Assembly (NCBI RefSeq): GCF_016428595.1
Contig: NZ_JAELVQ010000007.1
Coordinates: 1 to 64,000, forward strand
Source of the DNA: Snuella sedimenti
GTDB taxonomy: Bacteria; Bacteroidota; Bacteroidia; Flavobacteriales; Flavobacteriaceae
DNA: 64,000 bases
Reading direction: 5' to 3'
The first letter of the stretch is position 1. Each line of letters opens with the position of its first letter. The position numbers and the translations under genes were made by a program. Of the stretch, positions 17,265 through 25,000 are shown piece by piece. Under the pieces are notes generated by a model. That model ran no database searches. It saw only the letters and a program-made list of their open reading frames with translations, and had not been told where the DNA came from.

Positions 17265-17677
17265 ATGAGTTTTGGAGTTGTACAATCAGCAATAACTTCT
17301 ATGAAACGAGCATTAAGAAATTTTAAAAATTATTTCACAAAAGGAAATGTTTAAAATTTTTAATGAGAGAACGAGTGTAAGGAGTGGTTGCACACGTTCT
17401 CAATTTTATAATTACAATAAAATCAATTAATTACTAAAATTTAAACGTGTGAAAAATAATAGAAAACTATTGTCAAAAAAGAAAAGAAAATAAAGTATTA
17501 GATGGTAACTATGTTAATGTGGGATTAAAAGACTTTCCCAAAGCTACACCTGAAGCATTACAAAATTTAAAAGAAAAACTGCAACGGGAGCAGAAGCAAA
17601 GTACTCTTTTTAATACTGTTTTATTTATAAGTATAGTTGTAGTGGTAATGTTGTTTGGATTTTATTTTATGTCATAA
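17265..17677 (+). pseudogene. Small membrane protein gene, split by F143 copy 2 and frameshifted
   Basis: The start MSFGVVQSAITSMK matches the N-terminus of a small one-helix membrane protein family I recall from flavobacteria. After codon 14 the frame enters an inserted F143 element (17307-17449) and stops at 17352-17354. If the element and one TGAAA are removed, the reading continues as NNRKLLSKKKRK and stops; one base out of frame it continues to a C-terminal helix (about NTVLFISIVVVVMLFGFYFMS split over 17620-17674) ending at 17677. The gene is therefore broken by an insertion and by a one-base shift in an A-rich run near 17480-17500. Alternatively, a shorter product is still made from a downstream start, but none is evident. 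Confidence 0.7.
17307..17449 (+). mobile_element. F143 repeat element, copy 2 (full length)
   Basis: A 143-bp element bounded by TGAAA at 17302-17306 and again at 17450-17454, inserted inside codon 13-14 of the small membrane-protein gene. Mini-ORF MKRALRNFKNYFTKGNV at 17301-17354. Hairpin stem GAGAACG (17367-17373) with CGTTCTC (17395-17401). Right end is ACTAAAATTTAAACGTG. Nearly identical to copy 1. Confidence 0.88.
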
Positions 17678-17679
17678 AT

Positions 17680-17707
17680 AAAGCCGCTAAATTGCTTTAA
17701 CGGCTTT
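17680..17707. terminator. Bidirectional terminator between the broken gene and the aminotransferase gene
   Basis: Stem AAAGCCGCTAAA / TTTAACGGCTTT with one mismatch, placed between convergent genes. The flanking A and T runs are short. Confidence 0.65.
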
Positions 17708-17734
17708 CAATTATTTTACTGCACTTAATTAAAA

Positions 17735-18919
17735 TTAACTCAGTGCTTCTTTGATGCGTTTTATGGCTTCGATTATTTGTTCTTGTGAGGCTGCGTAAGA
17801 AATACGGATACAATCTGGATTTCCAAAAGCTTCACCTGTAACAGTTGCTACATTGGCTTCTTCCAAAATATACAATGAAAAATCTGAAGCGTTGTTTATG
17901 GTTTTACCACGTAATGTCTTTCCGAAATAATGGGAAATGTTAGGAAATACATAAAAAGCACCCTCTGGGATATTGGTTTTAAACCCTTCAATGTCATTTA
18001 ATAATCCTAAAATTAGGTCACGACGTACTTTAAATTCGTCGATCATGTACTTTACGCGTGATGGCGATTCATTAAGCGCTGTAATAACTGCACGTTGGGC
18101 AATACAATTGGCACCACTGGTAATTTGGCCCTGCATTTTGTTGCATGCTCTTGCAATTTTTTCGGAAGCTCCAATATATCCTATACGCCATCCGGTCATG
18201 GCAAAAGCTTTGGAAACCCCATTTACAGTGATAGTACGGTCGTACATATCATCAAATTGAGCCATACTTGCGTGGCCACCTATATAGTTTATGTGTTCGT
18301 ATATTTCATCAGAAACCACATAAATATTAGGGTGTTTCTGTAACACGTCGGCTAAAGCTCTTAATTCTTCTTTGCTGTAAACAGAACCGCTGGGGTTACA
18401 AGGCGAGCTAAACCAAATCATTTTTGTGTTTGGAGTTATAGCTGCTTCGAGTTGCTCAGGTGTCATTTTAAAATCGGTTGCAATCGATGTTTTAACCTCA
18501 ACAGGAATGCCGTCATTTAACTTAACAATATCAGAATAGCTTACCCAATAAGGACAAGGTAAAATAACTTCATCACCTTTATTTATCATGACGCCTGCTA
18601 TGTTGGCCAGGGATTGTTTTGCTCCTGTAGAAACAACAATTTGAGAAGGAGTGTAAGCTAAATTGTTATCTCGCTTAAATTTAGTGATAATGGCTTCTTT
18701 TAATTCACCGTATCCATCAACTGGAGAGTAGGAATTATAATTGTCATTAATTGCTTGTATTGCAGCATCTTTTATGAAATCAGGTGTGTTAAAATCTGGT
18801 TCGCCTAGGCTTAGACCAATAATGTCTTTGCCTTCACCTCTTAATTCTCTTGCTTTGGCTGCCATTGCTAATGTAGCAGAGGTTGCCATGTTTAAAATTC
18901 TATCCGAAAGTAAGTTCAT
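17735..18919 (-). CDS. aspC: Class I PLP aminotransferase (aspartate aminotransferase type)
   Basis: Fold-type I aminotransferase of 394 residues, subgroup I-gamma by its motifs, most likely transaminating aspartate with 2-oxoglutarate. The PLP lysine is Lys237 in NGVSKAFAMTGWRIGY; the phosphate-contacting STGAKQS loop (about 97-103), SSPCNPSG (171-178, with the conserved Asn) and VSDEIYEHI (202-210, Asp and Tyr) are present, with the substrate-binding Arg in CIRISYA near the C-terminus. Substrate choice within this subgroup (aspartate, aromatic or prephenate) is not certain. The desaturase gene lies 19 bases upstream on the same strand, so the two may be co-transcribed. Confidence 0.9.
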   Translation of the reverse strand: MNLLSDRILNMATSATLAMAAKARELRGEGKDIIGLSLGEPDFNTPDFIKDAAIQAINDNYNSYSPVDGYGELKEAIITKFKRDNNLAYTPSQIVVSTGAKQSLANIAGVMINKGDEVILPCPYWVSYSDIVKLNDGIPVEVKTSIATDFKMTPEQLEAAITPNTKMIWFSSPCNPSGSVYSKEELRALADVLQKHPNIYVVSDEIYEHINYIGGHASMAQFDDMYDRTITVNGVSKAFAMTGWRIGYIGASEKIARACNKMQGQITSGANCIAQRAVITALNESPSRVKYMIDEFKVRRDLILGLLNDIEGFKTNIPEGAFYVFPNISHYFGKTLRGKTINNASDFSLYILEEANVATVTGEAFGNPDCIRISYAASQEQIIEAIKRIKEALS

Positions 18920-18938
18920 TTAAAAATTGTAATAGTGA

Positions 18939-20039
18939 TTAAACTTGTAAAGCGGGTTTTGTTCCCATTTCTTTTAAGTGTTTAAAATGGGCAATGATTG
19001 CCTTACGTGTGGTTTTATATTCGTTATAGGGTAAGTTGAATTCTTTAGCAGTTTCTCTAACTATTTTAGAAATATTGGTGTAATGTATGTGGCTAATGTG
19101 CGGGAAAATATGGTGCTCTACCTGATGGTTTAGTCCGCCTGTAAACCAATTAACAATTCTGTTTTTAGTACTAAAGTTAACCGTGGTTTTTAATTGGTGG
19201 ACGGCCCATGTGTTTTTCATAGTGCCATCTTTTTCGGGAAGTGGCATTTCGGCTTCTTCCATAACGTGGGCTAATTGAAAAACAACACTTAAAATTAAGC
19301 CGGCTGTATAATGCATAACAAAAAAGCCGATTAATATTTTCCACCAAGCAATGTCTAAAATAGCCATTGGCAATACAATCCAAATGGCAATGTAAATAAT
19401 TTTAGAAATAACCAGCTTGCTCCAGTTCCATATGGGATTTGGAAACTTGCCATATGATAATTTGCGTTTCATATAGCGGCTCATTTGCTGGAAATCTGTA
19501 GTAATGGCCCAATTAATTGTGAGTAAGCCATAGAGTAATACAGAATAATAATGTTGGAATTTATGATGCCAACGCCATTCAGAGTGTTCAGTAAAACGTA
19601 AAATACGTCCAGCCTCTAAATCTTCGTCGTGTCCGTGGATATTTGTATAAGTATGGTGTAAAACATTGTGTTGTACTTTCCAGTTATAAACATTACCAGC
19701 TAATATATAAATGCTGCTACCCATTAAGCGGTTAATCCATTCTTTGTTTGAAAAGGAGCCGTGATTACCATCGTGCATTACATTCATGCCTACACCAGCC
19801 ATGCCAACCCCCATTACAATAGTAAGTAACAGTTGTGCCCAACCGGGAATGTCTAATGTTAAAATTAAAAAGTAAGGTGTTAAGAACAGCGAGAACATAA
19901 CAATGGTTTTAAACCAAAGTTTCCAGTTCCCGGTGCGTTTAATGTTATTATTTTTAAAATAGTCGTTTACGCGTTTGTTAAGTGTTCTAAAAAATTTAGC
20001 AGAATCTGTTCTAGAAAATGAAAGTGCTTGTTTTGTCAT
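18939..20039 (-). CDS. Membrane fatty acid desaturase, front-end type
   Basis: Integral membrane di-iron desaturase of 366 residues. Histidine boxes: HDGNH at 89-93, HNVLHH at 124-129 and QVEHH near residue 310. The Gln in the last box (QxxHH in place of HxxHH) is typical of front-end desaturases, although no cytochrome b5 domain is present. Hydrophobic segments lie at about 45-65, 70-90 and 210-260. It introduces a double bond into acyl chains, probably for membrane fluidity; position and electron donor are unknown. A TATCTTTG box at 20092-20099 on the minus strand may be its -7 element. Confidence 0.92.
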   Translation of the reverse strand: MTKQALSFSRTDSAKFFRTLNKRVNDYFKNNNIKRTGNWKLWFKTIVMFSLFLTPYFLILTLDIPGWAQLLLTIVMGVGMAGVGMNVMHDGNHGSFSNKEWINRLMGSSIYILAGNVYNWKVQHNVLHHTYTNIHGHDEDLEAGRILRFTEHSEWRWHHKFQHYYSVLLYGLLTINWAITTDFQQMSRYMKRKLSYGKFPNPIWNWSKLVISKIIYIAIWIVLPMAILDIAWWKILIGFFVMHYTAGLILSVVFQLAHVMEEAEMPLPEKDGTMKNTWAVHQLKTTVNFSTKNRIVNWFTGGLNHQVEHHIFPHISHIHYTNISKIVRETAKEFNLPYNEYKTTRKAIIAHFKHLKEMGTKPALQV

Positions 20040-20181
20040 TCTATTAATTTAAAATATGATAGGTGTTTAAAACCTATGCCCATACCTGCTGCAAAGATAG
20101 TTAATAAACAAACTTAACTTATAAATATTTTCATAAAAATATGGATATAAAAAGTATATTTTTGCAGAAAATATCTCATTA

Positions 20182-20811
20182 ATGGAACTTATTTTAAAAT
20201 ACTTTACAAACCTTACAGATGATCAGATAGCTAAATTCGAAAAATTAGAATCGCTCTATCAAGACTGGAATCTAAAGATTAATGTTGTATCAAGAAAAGA
20301 CATCGATGAGCTTTATTTGCGACATGTTTTGCATTCTTTGGGGATAGCAAAAGTGATGGGGTTTAGTGATGGTTCTAAAATTTTAGATGTAGGTACTGGA
20401 GGCGGGTTCCCAGGGATTCCATTGGCTATTTTATTTCCGAAATGTTCCTTTCATTTAGTGGATAGTATTGCTAAAAAATTAAAAGTAGTTGATGAGGTTG
20501 TAGGTGGCTTAGGATTAACAAATGTTAAAACGACCCATAGTAGGGTAGAGGCCATAGACGAAACTTACGACTTTATTATAAGTAGAGCAGTAGCCATCAT
20601 GCCTACGTTTGTACATTGGGTAAAAGGTAAAATTGCTAAACCCCAGAAAAATGATCTTAAAAATGGGATTTTGTATTTAAAAGGTGGCGATTTGTCTGAG
20701 GAGTTAAAAAACTATAAAACGACTACCATATATAATTTAAGTGATTTTTTTGAAGAACCTTTTTTTGAAACTAAAAAGGTGGTGCACTTGCCTTTAAAAT
20801 ATAAAGGATAG
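20182..20811 (+). CDS. rsmG: 16S rRNA m7G527 methyltransferase
   Basis: RsmG (GidB) of 209 residues; methylates G527 of 16S rRNA with SAM. The N-terminal helix pair (LYQDWNLKINVVSRKDIDEL, then LRHVLHSL) and the motif I loop ILDVGTGGGFPGIPLAI are diagnostic, followed by HLVDSIAKKLKVV. A TATTTTTG -7 box is seen about 25 bases before the ATG, suggesting a short leader. Convergent with the TPR gene, 4 bases apart. Confidence 0.95.
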   Translation: MELILKYFTNLTDDQIAKFEKLESLYQDWNLKINVVSRKDIDELYLRHVLHSLGIAKVMGFSDGSKILDVGTGGGFPGIPLAILFPKCSFHLVDSIAKKLKVVDEVVGGLGLTNVKTTHSRVEAIDETYDFIISRAVAIMPTFVHWVKGKIAKPQKNDLKNGILYLKGGDLSEELKNYKTTTIYNLSDFFEEPFFETKKVVHLPLKYKG

Positions 20812-20815
20812 GATG

Positions 20816-21775
20816 TTAATCAAGGTCTTTAACACCATTAACGAAAAAGTAATATTGATTTTGGTGCCAATAAGTGTTGGCATAAAATTCTAATGCTTTG
20901 GTGTTTTTAATGCTTGATGTTTTAGCAAGTATTTTTTTTGCCTCATCGAAATTTAATTGAGCATTAGGTAAATCGTTTAATTTATTATATGCAATGGCTA
21001 GGCCAATTAAAGCATCAAAATCGGATGGATCAAGGGATACATTAATAGAAAAATCGGCAATGGCTTTGTTATATTGACCTAGGTGTAAACTGGAGACACC
21101 TCTATAAAAATATGTAAAGGCGTTTTTTTTATCGTGCCGTATCGATTTGGAGAAGTCGGAGCGTGCTTGTTCATGGTAGTTTAGTGTCATGTAAAAGAAG
21201 CCGCGGTCGAAGTAGGTCTCTGCATTCGGGTAGATAAGAACCAGAAAACTATAGTCTTTAAGTGCCATTTCATGCTTCTTCAGTATAGTATAAGATGTTG
21301 CCCTTAATTTGTATGCTTCAGCATGGTAAGGGGCTGCTTCTATAACTTTACTTAAATCCTCAATAGCTCCATTATAATCATTTAGTTCGAACTTAGAAGA
21401 AGCAAGACTGTATAGTGCATCTATAAAATCAGGATCTATATCCAAAGCCTTTTGGTAGTCTTGTTTTGCTCCTTCGTAATCTTGTAGGCTATATCTAGAG
21501 TTACCACGATTAAAATAAGTATCGGCGTCTGGTTTATCGATTAATATTTTAGAATAATCTACAATGGCTCCAGAGTAATCTCCTAAGTCATTTTTAGCAA
21601 TAGCTCTATAAAAATACGCGTTTAGTTTTTTTGGTTCAAGCTTTATAACTTGATTGAAAAGCTCTATTTTCTCATTCAAATCTGTTGACCTCATCGCCTT
21701 TCTATATAATTTGTTGGCTTGAGCGTTAGTTAATATCGGTATTGCAGTTAGAATAACAAAAAGCTTGATTTTCAT
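20816..21775 (-). CDS. Exported TPR-repeat protein
   Basis: About 319 residues: signal peptide MKIKLFVILTAIPILTNAQ followed by roughly eight tetratricopeptide repeats that cover almost the whole chain (YFYRAIAKNDLGDYSGAIVD, YFNRGNSRYSLQDYEGAKQD and similar units every 34 residues). TPRs form a superhelical scaffold for protein binding; the partner is unknown. An ATG three codons upstream (21784) would give MLHMKIK; I prefer 21775 because it leaves a standard signal peptide. Probably periplasmic. Confidence 0.85.
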   Translation of the reverse strand: MKIKLFVILTAIPILTNAQANKLYRKAMRSTDLNEKIELFNQVIKLEPKKLNAYFYRAIAKNDLGDYSGAIVDYSKILIDKPDADTYFNRGNSRYSLQDYEGAKQDYQKALDIDPDFIDALYSLASSKFELNDYNGAIEDLSKVIEAAPYHAEAYKLRATSYTILKKHEMALKDYSFLVLIYPNAETYFDRGFFYMTLNYHEQARSDFSKSIRHDKKNAFTYFYRGVSSLHLGQYNKAIADFSINVSLDPSDFDALIGLAIAYNKLNDLPNAQLNFDEAKKILAKTSSIKNTKALEFYANTYWHQNQYYFFVNGVKDLD

Positions 21776-22005
21776 ATGAAGCATTAAATTTCAAATTGTA
21801 TTTTTCAAAAATAAAGTTAGTATATTTTAAAGATACAGCAATTTTAAGACCATTTTTTGTTTTTCATATAATTTTTAAAGCATTTAATTGAAAGATTTAT
21901 CTTTCTATTTTATTTTTTAATCTGTTTAATGTGTGTTTAATCGTATTTTTGTGAGTTTTGTCTTGTTTTTTGTGTACTTCGTCGGGTTTAAGTGAACTTA
22001 ATTAT

Positions 22006-22013
22006 TATATTTG
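22006..22013 (+). promoter_or_regulatory. Probable -7 element of the giant surface-protein gene
   Basis: TATATTTG matching TANNTTTG, 50 bases before the ATG at 22064. No good TTG at 19-base spacing. Confidence 0.4.
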
Positions 22014-22063
22014 ATCGGTAAATTGTTGTTTATTAGTTAATAATCCATATTTGTCTCTCTTTT

Positions 22064-25000
22064 ATGCTCCTCAAATCAGTCTCTCACCAATTATCGGTTA
22101 AGTTTGTTTTATTGTTTTTTCTAATGAGTTTTATTGGATACTCACAAGATGAAATTCAAGTAGAAATTATTGGAGGTGCCATTGTTGTGGAATATGATAT
22201 TATTACAATTACAGCAGGTAATGCCATTTCGTTTAGGATAACGAATACTGGTGCAAAGTCTAAGTGTGCTAACCTAAAAGTGGAAGATATAACCTTAGAC
22301 CCTTCTACGGGCTTTAGTGTAACTCATAATGGTGTACCACAAAACATAAAACCTGACGCTTGTAAGAATGGCGATAAGTATATGGACTTTACCATAACGA
22401 ATGATAGTGGTAATTGTGTTAACAGTACAGATGTAACTATACATTTAAATGGGAGTGGTGGAGACTTTGAGTTTGAATTCCATTTGTCTGGTACTCCAGA
22501 AATAAACGTTTTAGGGGGAAGCCCTTATGCAGACATTGCAAATGGATCGACTACAACTACAGCAGAGACAGGAACTTATTTTGGTGTGGTGGATCAAGGT
22601 AGTACTGTAACTCGAAATTATATTATTACAAGTACTGGAAGTTGTCCTTTAGACGTAACTGCAATTTCAAGTTCATTAGGTGATTTTTCTGTAGAGACAG
22701 ATTTGATATTGCCAGATAGTTCGATAGACAACTTGCCGGTAAGTATTGATCCGGGATCTTATGTTATTTTTAGTGTTACTTTCTTGGCTCCAGTTTCCAG
22801 TGGTACACTTATCTCGACAATAAGTATTTCAAATTCAGATAATACAACATTTACTTTTGACGTTAGTGCAGAAATATTTGACTATAATATTCCGGGGCCT
22901 GGTGGTATAACGGCAGATTTTAGATTGTGGTTAAAATCGACACGAGGTGTTACAAGAGATGCTAATTCAAAAGTGGAAAAATGGTCCGATATAGGAACAA
23001 ATGGAAAGCATGCCACACAGTCAAGCACAGCTAAGCGCCCCATTTATATTGATGATGCGGCTTCAAACATAAACTTTAATCCTGTTATACAATTTGAAAA
23101 TAACGGAGGTAGCACTAATCAATACCTTTACAATAGTAGTAATGGCTTTTATAGTCAGGACATCTTTATTGTTATGGTACCAGATGTTGATGTATCCAGT
23201 GCGTCTGGGATGACCATTTTTTCAGGATCTATATCCGACATCATTACACCCGAGAATTATGTTGATGATTCAGATGATGTAACAGGTGTAGGAATGGGAG
23301 ATTTTACATCTAATGTTACGGGCGAACGCTTATGGTATAATCAAGGTTCGTCGACCACAAATCCGTATTATAGTTTGCCAGCCTCTTCGTCTAGGGCCTA
23401 TGATGTAGCGGGTATAATAAATGCACGTAATAAATCGGCAACCGCATCCGATGGTATGACCATTTTGTATAATTCTGTTGACGATACGCCTGTGGCCACA
23501 CAAACTATTACGACGTTTCAGAACGTAGGGTATGTTGATACAGCACCAGATCCAGATGTTACTTGGGGAACACCATATAAAATTGGGATAAATGCGAATA
23601 GTAACTTTGGTAACCTTAATGGTCGCGTAGCAGAGATATTTACGTTCGCAGAACGTGTTTCTGATGCCGATAGACAGAAAATAGAGTCGTATTTAGCTAT
23701 AAAATATGGTATTACCTTAGGGGCATCGACCGAAGCCCAAAAGAACTATGTTAATTCTTTCGATACAATTATATGGGATATAACAGCCAATGCAGGGTAT
23801 AATTACCACGTTACTGGTATTGGTAGGGACTCTATTTCCGACTTAAATCAAAAGCAATCAAAAACACTTAATACTACTAATGAAGTTACAATAGGTTTAA
23901 ACGGGATTTATTCAACAAATAATGCCAACATAAGTGAATTTATAGAAGATGGCGATTTTTTGGTTTGGGGAAGTAATAATAATGCGTATACGGGAACGAG
24001 TACAAATACGGTAACCATTGCTTCGGGATTAACAACATCTTTAACACGAATTGATAGGAAGTGGAAAATAGTTGAGTCTAAAGAATCTGTTAATGGTGAT
24101 GTAGGGAAGGTATATGTTTCTATTCCTGTAGATGCATTTAGTAGTTTTTCTTTGGGTGCTGATGAAGAGTACGTATTGATTGTGGCTGATGCCGATAGTT
24201 TTTCCGACACGGATATTATTGATGTTATTCCCTTGGAATCTGATGGTAATTCAAATCTAGAAACTTGGTATGATTTTGATGGAACAAAATACTTTACCTT
24301 CGGTAGGGCTTCTAAGTTATCTGAAAATCACGCAATGCATATAGATTCTGACGATTATTTGGTTGGTGCATCCGATCTTAATTTGAATATTGATGCCTTT
24401 ACCATTTCGGCATGGGTAAAATACAGTGTGTCGAGCTCAGATCCACGAACAATTGTGTCCAAAGGGAGCAAGCTGCAATTGCGAATTAATACTTCCGATC
24501 AAGTAGAGGTAATGGTCGATGATACGGTAACACCAAAATTCACGTCTACAATGCAGCTTAACGATGGAAAATGGCATCAAATAACACTTGTATATAATAG
24601 CGGTACGATTTTTCTATATGTTGATGGTGTTTTGGATAAATCTGAACTTAATGTAGTTGCACCATCCCTTAATTATAACCACTTTTCGGTAGGAGCCTTA
24701 TATATTGATAAGAATACTATTGAAAACCCCTTAAAGGGAGATATTGATGAAGTTTATGTTTGGGATGAAGCATTAACAGAAGGGCAGATACGTTATTTAA
24801 TGAATCAAGAAATAAGTAAGACAGGAGAGGGCTTGGTAGACGGTAAAATACTGCCTCAGGCAGTGGAAAGCAATGAAGTGGCAACCTTACAATGGAGTAA
24901 ATTAAAGGCATATTATGATTTTAATTCATTTTACGGGTCAACGGCTGAAGGTCTAACAGATGATAGAAACTTTTTGCGTTTAAAGTACTTGGATAAGGAC

